Below are positions 19,301 through 28,004 of a DNA stretch of 64,000 nt, piece by piece. Source of the DNA: JACKHO01 sp041398745 (GTDB taxonomy: Bacteria > Planctomycetota > Planctomycetia > Planctomycetales > Planctomycetaceae). Location: NCBI GenBank assembly GCA_041398745.1, contig JAWKUB010000002.1, positions 186,001 to 250,000 of the forward strand, written 5' to 3'. The first letter of the stretch is position 1; each line of letters begins with the position of its first letter. The notes beneath the pieces are model-generated. The model was not told the DNA's origin, searched no databases, and worked only from the letters and a program-made list of their open reading frames with translations. The position numbers were made by a program, and so were the translations under genes.

Positions 19301-19426
19301 GCCCTCATCCCCGGACACAGATGTCAACGCACCTTCGATAGCCCGCGCCTCTTCCTCGACTTGAATTGTCGAATCCTCCGCCGCAAAGGCAAACAACAGA
19401 ACCGGACGTTGCTGCACGTCAGACAT
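16313..19426 (-). CDS. CHAT protease - STAND NTPase protein
   Basis: 1037 residues from the ATG at 19426, which has GGGAGAGG just upstream; the frame is open to 19492. Residues about 8-200 are a CHAT (caspase-like) domain: HYAGHA with His76 and LNGCST with Cys115. After a linker, YPGLRRFTAQDAAVFFGR marks the start of an nSTAND1-type NTPase (about 241-640), with Walker A GQAGVGKSS (Lys288) and Walker B LLVVLDQVEEVF (Asp364). A membrane helix follows at about 698-716, then about 320 residues with no repeats or domain I recognise, where STAND proteins normally carry a sensor. Such proteins are known as regulated proteases in defence and cell-death systems. The membrane helix and non-repeat tail are unusual. 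The phosphatase gene at 19596 lies 169 bp upstream on the same strand. Confidence 0.88.
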   Translation of the reverse strand: MSDVQQRPVLLFAFAAEDSTIQVEEEARAIEGALTSVSGDEGLCKVVVPPFLKVEDVLDLFQRNRNTVAVFHYAGHANGAELLMRTAQGAGAGAAGLATSVRSQAGLKLVFLNGCSTEAQVEQWMAAGVPCVIATTRAIHGEVAKNFAARFYQGLATGASIQTAYDEAVGEADASLKGPSRLLTPVDEAPMSQRASDRWPWFIRYAAGAEDVADWNLADAAGDPLAFLPLGKGYRLPDAPYPGLRRFTAQDAAVFFGRGRDIRKLYERVTSESAAPIILLHGQAGVGKSSILEAGLAPRLKESYGLGESRNQAWDVETVRIDPQKPLLDSLRNLFRTESGQAELAKCWREREEQSGRPLLVVLDQVEEVFTHTAAARLQEDWNTLVAELEQLFSNQESSPRGKLMFSFRTEWFSRVNQQLSGLWKSEVFIQSLDALGIVEAIEGPTRRRELQDQYHLEIEAGLAERIAGDLMEDSQAAVAPTLQILLKKLWEEASRVSRQPKLTEELYRSHRATLGEFVRVQFEKIATHSHLSEAAQAAVKAGLLADFLECHVTDELTSRQLSLKELTEGNSAAAPPVPARYPDRADVLSELRQLAIDHYLLIQPDSGSNAQAESSSRLAHDSLAIHIHQIYEASDAPGQQARRILEQRAREWTVGTQDLLDIASLKATQAGKSGMRAWTPREEEIVEKSWAWRRKRNALAVIVPIILGIAFFFYRLDWYAQELELQMNCDSDGVPHLLELAHESPWTAARCARREFENAEKYFAERAGHPPEFTEDRYLSRDERKNKVVQLRSAMILAYLGKAEEKHYTRIIQQFPSIADEDDVREFDNMQQVLTKANVHDWMDVVKAKWNHQDVLPLTSPTGNVFIEYDLSVMFLVLLLEAEDQGELEEFSTFLQQPTCCLSGNPYPMAWWASGEVVEEWSQRPTFTGNEDHDEMIRVLLKYEPPQGRRCGRVIEPASDSGKGTILDWQDTNVVSYSVSALREGESHKLKKDDVVSFHRSQDKATHVTLEVRYETPSPDEQTDSYVPPIPPRPTY

Positions 19427-19595
19427 AGCCTCTCCCAACCTGGAACACCCCCAGCGTACAAACTCATCGACACGTGCGTCAAAGAGCACCACGCTCTACG
19501 AGCATTGCCGCGGATAATCAGTGCCATGCCCATTTCGCTCAGCAGCGTGGAACTACGTCCTGGTGAGAGACAAGGATACCCAACCAATGCGTCGT

Positions 19596-21290
19596 CTACT
19601 GTGTTGCAGTATGCGCGACATCTTCGACGTCAAGGTCCCTCTGCCAATCACCGTACATTGGATTTGGCAATACAAACCAAGATGAACCAATCTTTTCCGA
19701 AGTCAGTACATCGGCCCGACGTTCTGCCGCCTTCTTTCCAGAATCCTTTTCAAACTGATCGGACAAATCAGCCAAGTTGTCGCCAATGAATGCAGCAACA
19801 GAATAGTTTGATTCAACGGCCGCTCGTCTCGCGTGCTTACTGGAGGTGTCGGACTTTAGCAAAAGGTGTTCTTGCCAATACTCTGCATCCGCGACATCTT
19901 GACTGGACTTGACTTTTCTGGCGAGATTCAGCCGCACCAACGTCTCGATAGTTTCCTTTCGACTCGATTCACTTCGATTAGAAATGAAAATCACATGAAC
20001 GCCTTCAGGCAAAGAGTTTACAAACTCTGACGAACCGGGAACCTCTCGAACTTGGCTTGAACTATTCGTTAACCAGCATTCCCAAGCTTGTTCGTCAAAT
20101 GCCTGTTTCTTCTGAAAAAGCAGTGCGTTAAAACTGCTGTTATCGAGGACAGTTTCATCGAGGTCCAATACGACTGCCCAGGGTTTTGCGGACTCTACTC
20201 GAGTTGTTTCGGCGATCACGCCTGACGCCTGCAAATACACTTGTTGACATATTGCCGCATACTCGCCGGATGTACGCATCCACATAAAAGCGTTTGTCGT
20301 ACCAACTTGGGGGTTTGTCTCCTCATTATGTGCATTGGCTGAAGGTGTTGCATTTGTAGTTGAATTTGCGTTCTCCTTTCGCCATGACACGTGATAGCCG
20401 AACGCTCGTTCATTAAACACTTGCTCAGCATGAAAATAGCCAGTCAGCCCGAGAGTTAGTACCAAAATTAGGAAAGCCGTAAACTTGGAGAGTCTAGTCC
20501 AAAACTGAAGGTCATATGCATTCTTCCAATCGGCGCCGCCGAGACCTACAAGTCCGTCGTCGACGGGGTCCACCGACGACTTCCTCAGGAGCAATCGAAA
20601 CATGTGTGCATAGGGAAGAGGCCGCTGGGCAATCGCAACAGTGATACAATCAATTAGAGTGAATATGAAAAGTGCAAAAAGCCCCCAAGACGCCACCAGA
20701 AAGCAACTTCGAGAGAAGTCAATTCGATCCTGTATGCGCTCAAGCTCAGTGAAATAGTTGTCCTGGCGGTAACACCAGTTCTTTGCGTCGTAATACAGGG
20801 GATTCACATAGTCGTAGCCATGATTCAATACAAAGTCGTCTGGCACATTGAGCTTACCATCCTCTACCTCAAACGGATAATCGCCCGCAATCTTGCTCAC
20901 GTATGACTCGTCGGCAAGAACTTCTTCTCCGAGACCTGTCGGCACAATGGTTCCATCGGCAGATCGTTTGAACAACGTCCAAAACCTATGCTCCGACTCT
21001 TGTTTCAACACACGTTGCTGCAGAAGCTGGGGATCATACCAGGCGTATTCAGTATCCGTGTCCGTGAGGTGGTCAGTAAAATCTTCAATCAGTAGCCCGA
21101 ATCCATATGTGCCAAGGACGAACACTACGCCCCAGAAATTGCCCGGTGGTATGGTTGAAAGGTCTCGAACATACTTTGTGTATGTCAAATGGTTGCGATC
21201 GAAGACCCACAGAATCATTGTCCCTATACCGAGTGTCAACAGCCCGAGGGTCAATGCCACAAATACGTCTAAGAGATTTCCTGGAATCAC
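19596..21290 (-). CDS. Membrane-anchored class C acid phosphatase (HAD fold)
   Basis: 564 residues from a GTG preceded by AGGCAGG. Four membrane helices are visible (about 7-29, 52-70, 193-220, 268-287), with a soluble segment at 75-190. Residues about 335-560 match class C acid phosphatases of the e(P4) type: WMRTSGEYAAICQQVY, then VVLDLDETVLDNSSFN with the HAD nucleophile Asp376 and Asp378, FISNRSE as motif II, and FIGDNLADL as motif IV. Known members dephosphorylate nucleotides, including NMN and NADP, outside the cytoplasm. Fusion to a four-helix membrane region instead of a lipoprotein signal is unusual. It precedes the CHAT-STAND gene on the same strand and may be in one transcript. Which side of the membrane the enzyme faces is not determined. 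Confidence 0.82.
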   Translation of the reverse strand: MIPGNLLDVFVALTLGLLTLGIGTMILWVFDRNHLTYTKYVRDLSTIPPGNFWGVVFVLGTYGFGLLIEDFTDHLTDTDTEYAWYDPQLLQQRVLKQESEHRFWTLFKRSADGTIVPTGLGEEVLADESYVSKIAGDYPFEVEDGKLNVPDDFVLNHGYDYVNPLYYDAKNWCYRQDNYFTELERIQDRIDFSRSCFLVASWGLFALFIFTLIDCITVAIAQRPLPYAHMFRLLLRKSSVDPVDDGLVGLGGADWKNAYDLQFWTRLSKFTAFLILVLTLGLTGYFHAEQVFNERAFGYHVSWRKENANSTTNATPSANAHNEETNPQVGTTNAFMWMRTSGEYAAICQQVYLQASGVIAETTRVESAKPWAVVLDLDETVLDNSSFNALLFQKKQAFDEQAWECWLTNSSSQVREVPGSSEFVNSLPEGVHVIFISNRSESSRKETIETLVRLNLARKVKSSQDVADAEYWQEHLLLKSDTSSKHARRAAVESNYSVAAFIGDNLADLSDQFEKDSGKKAAERRADVLTSEKIGSSWFVLPNPMYGDWQRDLDVEDVAHTATQ

Positions 21291-21450
21291 GATCTACCTG
21301 CCTTTGCTTGACGGTTCGAACTGACGCAGCGAGTGGTTTTTCTCAGATCGGCGAACTCGATGATCCATCAGCAGCGATGATACCGGCGATTTGCCCCCAA
21401 ATCGAACTTCTTTCGCTTCACAACACCATACTAAACCTTACTGGATAACC

Positions 21451-22842
21451 CTACCCAAAAATCTCCTTCACCGGCCTGCCTTTGGCAATCGGCAATGGGC
21501 GATTCAAATTGTCCCGAATTTCCGTTTCGTGCGAAATGCCCAGGGCGTAGTAGACGGTGGCGGCGAGGTCGCCGACGGTGACGGGGTCGACGTCGGGGAC
21601 AGCGCCGTGGCGGTCAGATGTTCCGTAGACTGCACCACCGCGTGTGCCGCCGCCAGCCAGCAGGGCGGTGTAGCACTTCGGCCAGTGGTCGCGACTGATG
21701 TTCTTGTTGATTTTCGGCGTGCGACCAAACTCACCGACCCACAGGACGAGGGTTTCATCGAGCAGGCCGCGGGTTTCCAAATCGTTGAGAAGTACCGGCA
21801 GGGTGTGATCGGTCTGCGGGAAATGCCACTCGGGCAGGATTTCGTACATGCGGGTGTCATCGAATCCGTGCGTGTCCCAACCGCCGTCGGTCTTGCTGCG
21901 TCCCCCAATGGACCGGGCGAAGTAGGCTGTCACGAATTTCACCCCCGACTCGACCAACCGCCGAGCCAGCAGGCAGCTTTGCCCGTAGGTGGTGCGGCCA
22001 TATGCTTCGCGGACCTCGACCGGTTCCTTGCTTAAGTCGAACGCTTCACGCACCTGAGACGAATTGAGCATGCCGAGCGCCCGTTCGTAATAGGCGTTGA
22101 GCCCCTGAGCCGCCGCTGATTCATCCAGCGCCTTCGCCTGCGAGTTAATGAGCTTTTGCAACTCACGGCGTTCGCTCAGCCGGTCGAGAGAAATTCCCTG
22201 CGGCAGGCTCAACTGCGGCAAGTTAAAATCGGGCAGATTGGGGTCGTTCGAAATGAACAGCGGGTCGTGAATTTTCCCGAGGAAGCTGGCTCGCTGCCCC
22301 GGCGTAATGGAACCATCTGAGATGGTGTAAGGAAAGGAGACATACGTCGGCATGCCGTTGTCGTTGGGGGCGACTTTGTCGACGACCGATCCGTACCCCG
22401 GCATCAAATCGAGCGACTCACGCAGCCGCTGATCATCAATCGCGGGCTCGACTCCTGTCAGCGCGGTGTATCCCGCACTGTTGTGATTATTCATGGTATG
22501 ATGCACGGTCCGGATTTGCGCAATCTTGTGCATCACCTTGGCGGTTTCGGGCAAATGCTCAACCACCCGCATGCCGGGAACCGACGTGGCAATCGAGTCA
22601 TAGTGCGAGCGGTAACCGTCCGGCGCGTTAGGCTTCAGGTCAAACGTGTCGACATGACTCGGCCCGCCCCACTGAAACAGAAAAATAACCGACTTCGCCT
22701 TGGCCGCCGCCGAAGCAATTGCCTGGCTCTCGCTCGCTTCGAGCAGCTTGGGCACCGTGAGCCCCAACAGTCCAGCGCCGCCCACACGCAAAATATCGCG
22801 TCGATGAAGTCTGGCAGCGGCATCAAAACTCGATTGCAGCAT
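21451..22842 (-). CDS. DUF1501 family protein
   Basis: 463 residues with the twin-arginine-like opening RLHRRDILRVGGAGLLGLTVPKLL, the hallmark of planctomycete DUF1501 proteins. The body has FLFQWGGPSHVDTFDLKP, WDTHGFDD, LVLWVGEFGRTPK and HWPKCYTALLAGGG, which correspond to the alkaline-phosphatase/sulfatase-like fold of this family. These proteins are exported, often paired with DUF1549/DUF1553 cytochrome-type proteins; no such partner is here. Instead the DUF1569 gene lies eight bases upstream and is probably cotranscribed. The molecular function is not established. Confidence 0.93.
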   Translation of the reverse strand: MLQSSFDAAARLHRRDILRVGGAGLLGLTVPKLLEASESQAIASAAAKAKSVIFLFQWGGPSHVDTFDLKPNAPDGYRSHYDSIATSVPGMRVVEHLPETAKVMHKIAQIRTVHHTMNNHNSAGYTALTGVEPAIDDQRLRESLDLMPGYGSVVDKVAPNDNGMPTYVSFPYTISDGSITPGQRASFLGKIHDPLFISNDPNLPDFNLPQLSLPQGISLDRLSERRELQKLINSQAKALDESAAAQGLNAYYERALGMLNSSQVREAFDLSKEPVEVREAYGRTTYGQSCLLARRLVESGVKFVTAYFARSIGGRSKTDGGWDTHGFDDTRMYEILPEWHFPQTDHTLPVLLNDLETRGLLDETLVLWVGEFGRTPKINKNISRDHWPKCYTALLAGGGTRGGAVYGTSDRHGAVPDVDPVTVGDLAATVYYALGISHETEIRDNLNRPLPIAKGRPVKEIFG

Positions 22843-22850
22843 GGCTGGCG

Positions 22851-23342
22851 TCAGTCATTCTTCGGGACAATGAAACTCATATGCATTTCGCAATGCCGGA
22901 GCTGGAACGCGTCCCACTCCTCCTTCGTAAGATAACCTAACCCGCCATGCATCGCACGATCATCTGTCGCTTTGATCCGCTGAATCGCCTTGCGTAGCAG
23001 TTCCAGCCCCTCCTGGGGTGAGGTCTCCGGCGGCAAAAAGGCCGACGCACTTTTGGGCAACTTGAATCCGGGATCGAGCGTGCGAGCCATCATCCGTTTC
23101 TTCAGAAAGAACGCAAGCAGCCATCGCACCGGCGCCCACAACTTGAACGGCGGCCCGTCAATCATGGTGTCGATGGCCATCGCGAGGTGCCGAAAAATCT
23201 GCCCCTTTGACCAGTTCCCCAGCGCGACAGTCTCCGCTCCCGCCTGCTGTTCGGCATCGGCCAGAAGTTCATCAAACGTCTCGTACCGCAACTCCCGCCG
23301 CCCGGTGACTTTTGTGGGATCAACTGAAGGTTTGTCAGACAT
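22851..23342 (-). CDS. DUF1569 (DinB-like) protein
   Basis: 163 residues. GRRELRYETFDELLADAEQQA, then LGNWSKGQIFRHLAMAIDTMIDG and HCEMHMSFI match DUF1569, a family related to the DinB/YfiT four-helix bundle with a metal-binding His pattern. Function is unknown. It lies eight bases upstream of DUF1501 on the same strand, so the two probably form a small operon. Confidence 0.82.
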   Translation of the reverse strand: MSDKPSVDPTKVTGRRELRYETFDELLADAEQQAGAETVALGNWSKGQIFRHLAMAIDTMIDGPPFKLWAPVRWLLAFFLKKRMMARTLDPGFKLPKSASAFLPPETSPQEGLELLRKAIQRIKATDDRAMHGGLGYLTKEEWDAFQLRHCEMHMSFIVPKND

Positions 23343-23542
23343 GGCCAGCTCAGTTTGCGGTTCGGTGAGGGAATTCTATCACGCTTTTCATGTAGGGATC
23401 GTATCTTCAATTACACCGGCGACAAATAAGCTCATCGAACTCAAATTGACTTTTGTTCGATCTGGAAGCGTTTTTCGGGAACGATTCCTATGCAACTCGC
23501 CTCACACGATGAGGTGTTTGCGAGATGATCCTGGAGATTCAA

Positions 23543-24052
23543 ATGCGGTGCACGCTACTGCTGCTTTCCGTTTCCATCATGTTGCAGGGCGTGACTCTTG
23601 GGCAGGACAGGGTACCAGCCCAATCTGAGGTTCTCGTCGAACTCCATCAAACAGAGGGTTGGGCTGCGACGGGAATTGACATGACCATGTACAAAGACGG
23701 CGAAGTCGTCTTTCGACCGCAAAAACTCCGCAAGACATTTCGCGGAAACATTGACGCAGAGAAGTTGAAGGAATTGCAGGCACTTCTGACGAAACTGCGG
23801 GCCTGTCCAAAACTGGAGGCCGACTACGAGTTGACATTACTGTCTGACCAGCCAAACGCGCGTCTCCGCGTCGCAACGGAGTATGACTTCGATCAGTACA
23901 CCGTCTACGGACTGTCTCGCTGGAAACCGAACACCCCAGGCCGCGACGACGCAACACCAGCCTCACAATGGCCGCCCGTGGAACTGTTTCGGCTGCATTA
24001 TTTTCTGTGTCAGCTGAAGCCGCAAAACGTGACAGAGATCGCACCGGAATAA
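23543..24052 (+). CDS. Secreted hypothetical protein
   Basis: 169 residues from the ATG at 23543 (MRCTLLLLSVSIMLQGVTLGQ is a good signal peptide, and GGAG lies upstream); the frame is open from 23525. The mature part has VELHQTEGWAATGIDMTMYKDGEVVFRPQ and a regular strand-rich pattern through TEYDFDQYTVYGLS. It contains no catalytic motif that I recognise. It stands alone, convergent with yjdM. Confidence 0.7.
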   Translation: MRCTLLLLSVSIMLQGVTLGQDRVPAQSEVLVELHQTEGWAATGIDMTMYKDGEVVFRPQKLRKTFRGNIDAEKLKELQALLTKLRACPKLEADYELTLLSDQPNARLRVATEYDFDQYTVYGLSRWKPNTPGRDDATPASQWPPVELFRLHYFLCQLKPQNVTEIAPE

Positions 24053-24065
24053 TCGGCTGTTGCCC

Positions 24066-24404
24066 TCACGCCTTCTTCACGAATTCCGACTTCAGTTTCA
24101 TCGCACCAATTCCCGGGACTTTGCAGTCGATGTTGTGGTCGCCGTCGACGAGTTTGATGTTCTTGACCTTGGTTCCCACCTTGACGACCGACGACGAGCC
24201 TTTGACCTTCAGATCCTTGATGACGGAGACATCATCACCGTCGCTCAGCAGGGTGCCGTTGGCGTCACGGACGACCAGGCCATCGGTCGTGCCGCCGCCA
24301 TCTCCAGGTGACCATTCATGTCCGCATTCGGGGCAAACCAGCAAATCGCGGTCTTCGTAGGTGAAGGTGGAGGCACATTCGGGGCAGGGAGGAAGTTCAC
24401 TCAT
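24066..24404 (-). CDS. yjdM: YjdM/PhnA-family zinc-ribbon protein
   Basis: 112 residues from the ATG at 24404, the usual YjdM length; the frame is open further upstream but the extra residues are unlike the family. The N-terminus PPCPECASTFTYEDRDLLVCPECGHEW is a four-Cys zinc ribbon, and the rest (LVVRDANGTLLSDGDDVSVIKDLKVKG...NIDCKVPGIGAMKLKSEFVKK) matches the PhnA domain closely. A GGGAGGAA site precedes the start. The family was named from alkylphosphonate loci but its role is not established, and no phosphonate genes are near. Confidence 0.93.
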   Translation of the reverse strand: MSELPPCPECASTFTYEDRDLLVCPECGHEWSPGDGGGTTDGLVVRDANGTLLSDGDDVSVIKDLKVKGSSSVVKVGTKVKNIKLVDGDHNIDCKVPGIGAMKLKSEFVKKA

Positions 24405-24622
24405 GGTCTGGTTTTGCGGTTTCGTTGATTCGTCTGCCGCGAGGATCATCCCCGCGTAGAAAGTATTGATTAAGCGTTCGCAGGGTACCCGGCACCGCGA
24501 AAGACGACCACCCCGCAACATGATCATTCCCGCGAAACGCGTCCGGCGGTTGCATCGGGCTGGCGAGTCCGATACATCAGGTGGAGAAAGATCAAACTAT
24601 CACACCCCAATTTGCTGCCACC

Positions 24623-25777
24623 ATGTCAGACTCAGATTTCTCCCAGTTGGAATCAGCCAGTTCTCAGGGAACTTCGGCCCTCTTCGAGCAACTCGAAACG
24701 CTGCTGCGGGAGAAGAAGGATTACCACAAGCTGTTCGACGCCCGCGTGCTGAAGAAGAAAGCGGAGCTGGGATTGTCGCTGGCCCGTCCTTCGTCACTGC
24801 AAGATGTCCCCGAAGAACACCGCAAAGAGGTCGAGGCCGTGTATGTCGAGGCAGCCCGGGAGGCTGGCGGGCTGTTTCTGGCGGAAGGGGACATTACGAA
24901 CGCCTGGATGTATTTGCAGGTCATTCGTGAGCCAGAGAAGGTCAAGGAGGCTCTGGACAAGCTGTCGATTTCCCCCGACGACTACGAACGCCTTGACCAA
25001 ATGGTGCAAATCGCACTCTACCAGGGCGTGCATGCTGTAAAGGGTGTCGAATGGATGCTCAAAGCTCACGGAATTTGCAGCACTATTACCACACTCGATC
25101 AGGTCCTCCACACCCTCAATGCCGAACAGCGTGCCGAGTGTGCGAAGCTCATGGTCCGCACGCTCTACACTGATGTCGTCGACTCCGTCCGGCGTCACGT
25201 CGAAACCCGCATGCCCATGCTTCCGCCCGATGAACCGCTCACCTCGCTCATTACGGGACGCGATTGGCTGTTCGAAGGGGGCAACTACCATGTCGACGTC
25301 TCGCACCTGAATTCCGTCGTCCGGTTTTCCCGTTCGATTGAACCACCCGCCGACGAGCTCGACCTGGCCCTGCAGCTCGCGGAGTATGGATCAAAACTTG
25401 ATCCTCAACTGCAGTACGGCGGTGATCCACCCTTCGATGACTTCTACCCAGCCCACGCGAAATTCCTGAGCGTGTTGCTGGACCGAAATCGTGACAGCGC
25501 GCTGCAGTATTTCCGGGACAAACTCGACCAGGAACCAGATGAACAGGACAAGCCCGTGCTGGCCTATGTGTTGGTCGACTTACTCATGCGCTGCGAGAAG
25601 CTCGACGAAGCGGTGGAAGTTGGAGCGAAGTACTTGTCGCAACTCGGTGAAGAGGTCAGTATTTCCTTCGACGAACTCTGCCAGAAAGCCGGTCGCCTCG
25701 ACGCACTGCAACAAGTCCGCAAAGACCAGGGAGATTTGGTGGGATTCGCCTCGGCGTTGCTGCGGAAAGGTTCGTAA
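24623..25777 (+). CDS. Helical hypothetical protein
   Basis: 384 residues from the ATG at 24623 (MSDSDFSQLES); a GTG 42 bases upstream at 24581 is in frame and could be the start instead. The protein is rich in amphipathic helices, with pairs resembling TPR-type units near the C-terminus (FLSVLLDRNRDSALQYFRDKL, AYVLVDLLMRCEKLDEAVEVGAKYL). It has no signal peptide, membrane helix or enzyme motif. I do not recognise the family. Confidence 0.75.
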   Translation: MSDSDFSQLESASSQGTSALFEQLETLLREKKDYHKLFDARVLKKKAELGLSLARPSSLQDVPEEHRKEVEAVYVEAAREAGGLFLAEGDITNAWMYLQVIREPEKVKEALDKLSISPDDYERLDQMVQIALYQGVHAVKGVEWMLKAHGICSTITTLDQVLHTLNAEQRAECAKLMVRTLYTDVVDSVRRHVETRMPMLPPDEPLTSLITGRDWLFEGGNYHVDVSHLNSVVRFSRSIEPPADELDLALQLAEYGSKLDPQLQYGGDPPFDDFYPAHAKFLSVLLDRNRDSALQYFRDKLDQEPDEQDKPVLAYVLVDLLMRCEKLDEAVEVGAKYLSQLGEEVSISFDELCQKAGRLDALQQVRKDQGDLVGFASALLRKGS

Positions 25778-25860
25778 GGTCCCGGCGACGTATTCCTACT
25801 TCTGAGTTGCTGCAATTCCGGCGAGCATTACACTGGGATGTCCCAAACAGGGATTCAGTT

Positions 25861-26000
25861 GTAGGGTGCGTGGAGTAAGTCACCAATTATTGGTGGGTTA
25901 CGTCCGCAAATCTGAATTTATTGAAATGGTGTGTAGCAATTCATAGCCGATGACCTGCGTAACGCACCACTTTAATCAATGCGGACTTCACCCACCCTAC
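25861..26000. repeat. MITE-like palindromic element, copy A
   Basis: A 140-bp element. It opens GTAGGGTG and closes CCACCCTAC. Inner arms GGGTTACGTCCGCA (about 25895) and TGCGGACTTCACCC (about 25980) are also near-complements. The inner motif GGGTTACGTCCGC and the CACCCTAC end are shared with 31811-31908. Confidence 0.75.
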
Positions 26001-26046
26001 AAACACTACGAACACCGAACAGTGGTTTCAGAATCAAAACTCAGGA

Positions 26047-26430
26047 ATGTCGAACATGTCGACCCCAGAACAGGAATTGTTGGCCGTTAGTGAAAAGCTC
26101 CTCCAGTGCATCGATGGTGGTGACTGGGACGGGTACGCGGCGTTGTGTGATGAACGGCTGACCTGCTTCGAAGCAGAAGCCGAAGGGCACCTTGTGGTCG
26201 GTATGCCGTTCCACAAGTTCTATTTCGACCTGCCACCCAGCGGCCACAAGCAGCAGTCTACTATTGCGGCCCCGCATATTAACGTCGTGGGCGACGTTGG
26301 AATTGTTTGCTACACACGACTGGTCCAGCGGACGACGGACAACGGTCCTACCTCTTCGTCAGCGAATGAAACCCGCATTTGGCGGCGTGAGGGATCTGGC
26401 TGGAAACTCATCCACTGCCACCGTTCGTAG
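26047..26430 (+). CDS. CaMKII association-domain-like (SnoaL/NTF2 fold) protein
   Basis: 127 residues. ELLAVSEKLLQCIDGGDWDGYAALCDERLTCFEAEAEGHLVVGMPFHKFYFD closely follows the pattern of bacterial CaMKII association-domain proteins, which have an NTF2-like cone fold; the end WRREGSGWKLIHCHRS is the usual last strand pair. The role of bacterial members is unknown; many NTF2-fold proteins bind small ligands. An ATG at 26056 is a better distance from the AGGA site and may be the true start. It is followed after 15 bases by rnc and may share its transcript. Confidence 0.82.
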   Translation: MSNMSTPEQELLAVSEKLLQCIDGGDWDGYAALCDERLTCFEAEAEGHLVVGMPFHKFYFDLPPSGHKQQSTIAAPHINVVGDVGIVCYTRLVQRTTDNGPTSSSANETRIWRREGSGWKLIHCHRS

Positions 26431-26445
26431 AGCAAGCTGTACTTT

Positions 26446-27183
26446 ATGACTCGACCGACAGACACCGTCCTGGACCTTACCGACGACATGCTCGCGGAGT
26501 TGGAACGGAAACTGGGCCACCAGTTTCAGGACCGCCAGCTGCTGTTGCGGTGTCTGACGCATGCCTCGGCAGCCCGAACGCGTCTGGAGTCGAATGAGCG
26601 ACTCGAGTTTCTCGGCGATGCCATTCTCGGCTCCATTGTGTGTGAGGAACTGTTTCACCGTTATGGCAACAGCCCGGAAGGGGAACTGACTCGCATAAAG
26701 TCGGTCGTTGTCAGCCGGGCTTCCTGCGCAGATATTGTCACCGAACTCGGCCTGGACGAGTACCTGGTCGTTGGCAAGGGAATTTCGGTGAACCGGCATA
26801 TCCCGCAATCCGTACTGGCCACGGTGTACGAAGCCCTCATTGGCGGACTCGTGCTCGATGGAGGATACGAAGCCGCGCGGGCATTCATTCTGTCGACCAT
26901 GGACGAACTTATCTCGGCGGCGGCTGAATCAGCGACGGGAGTCAACTTCAAAAGCCTGTTGCAGCAGCAGGCTCAGAAAATGCTCGGGGAAACACCGACC
27001 TACTGCGTCGAAGATGAAAAAGGCCCTGACCACTCCAAGTGTTTCTGCGTTCACGCAGTCATTGGCAACCACGTCTATCCCAGCGCCTGGGGCAACAGCA
27101 AGAAAGCCGCCGAACAGAAAGCTGCTGAAAACGCGATCGCCGTACTAGAAGGCGAAGAACCGCCCCACAACGCAGCTGAATAG
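26446..27183 (+). CDS. rnc: Ribonuclease III
   Basis: 245 residues. The RNase III signature NERLEFLGDAILG is at 50-62 with catalytic Glu54 and Asp58, followed by further conserved stretches ending TVYEALIGGLVLDGGYEAAR. A double-stranded RNA-binding domain covers about 165-240 (FKSLLQQQAQ...KKAAEQKAAENAI). It cuts double-stranded RNA in rRNA processing and regulation. Normal length, with nothing odd. Confidence 0.95.
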   Translation: MTRPTDTVLDLTDDMLAELERKLGHQFQDRQLLLRCLTHASAARTRLESNERLEFLGDAILGSIVCEELFHRYGNSPEGELTRIKSVVVSRASCADIVTELGLDEYLVVGKGISVNRHIPQSVLATVYEALIGGLVLDGGYEAARAFILSTMDELISAAAESATGVNFKSLLQQQAQKMLGETPTYCVEDEKGPDHSKCFCVHAVIGNHVYPSAWGNSKKAAEQKAAENAIAVLEGEEPPHNAAE

Positions 27184-27408
27184 CTCAATCCAAGTGGCAC
27201 TTCGGGTACAAGCATTCTCTTTCTTGCCGCTAGTTTTCTAGAGATCGCTCATCACCCAAACCTCTCTTGCTCAACACTTTGCGGCCAATCGGACCGGAAG
27301 TTGACCAGAATTTTGGTCCACGAACCTGAAGAATTCGTTTCCTCTGATGAACACGAATTCCTGCCAACGTGGCAAGAGGTTTGAAAGTCTTTGAACTGAC
27401 CCACAGCC

Positions 27409-27960
27409 ATGAAGACATTGCCGCTCAACTGCAACAACTGCGGGGCTCCTCTGCCGGTGCCGGATTCAACTCGGTACCTGACGTGTCAGTACTGTGACAC
27501 GCGTCTGGAAGTCGTACGAAAGGGGAATGCCGCGTTTACCAAAGTGCTCGGCGAGTTGCAGGAACGCACCGATCAAATCTCGAGTGAAGTTCGACGACTC
27601 CAACTGGAAAACGAGTTGCTGAAGGTTGAACAATCCTGGGAACGCGAGTCGCGTGAGCTTGGATTTCAAGGGCAGAACGGAAGAGCATCTGGACCGACTG
27701 TTACCGGAGGCGCGGTGTTCATCATTCTCGCGGTTACGACGGCAGCGTTTCTGCTGTTCACCGGAGAAGTGTTCCTAGGGGTTCTCTGTGGCCTTGTCTT
27801 TGGCTCTCTGGGAATACTGCAGAATGCTGCGGCTTCAAACTATGAAGACTCGTGGCGTTTGTACATGCGTCGCAAACAACAGGTGCTCCGCGAAATCTCG
27901 GAACTGCCGGGGAAGAAGGAACCATCGTTAACCGGCCGCCGCAAAGTGTCCGTCTCCTGA
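27409..27960 (+). CDS. Zinc-ribbon membrane protein, paralogue 1
   Basis: 183 residues. The N-terminus LPLNCNNCGAPLPVPDSTRYLTCQYCDTRLEVV is a four-Cys zinc ribbon. A coiled coil (about 45-85) follows, then two hydrophobic segments (about 100-140) and a basic tail. The next gene at 28005 encodes a close relative with the same layout, so this is a tandem duplication. No function is known to me; a regulatory or scaffold role is possible. Confidence 0.8.
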   Translation: MKTLPLNCNNCGAPLPVPDSTRYLTCQYCDTRLEVVRKGNAAFTKVLGELQERTDQISSEVRRLQLENELLKVEQSWERESRELGFQGQNGRASGPTVTGGAVFIILAVTTAAFLLFTGEVFLGVLCGLVFGSLGILQNAAASNYEDSWRLYMRRKQQVLREISELPGKKEPSLTGRRKVSVS

Positions 27961-28004
27961 CCCTAAAGCACGATGCCGAATTCCATCATCTGGGCATAAT
28001 TGAT

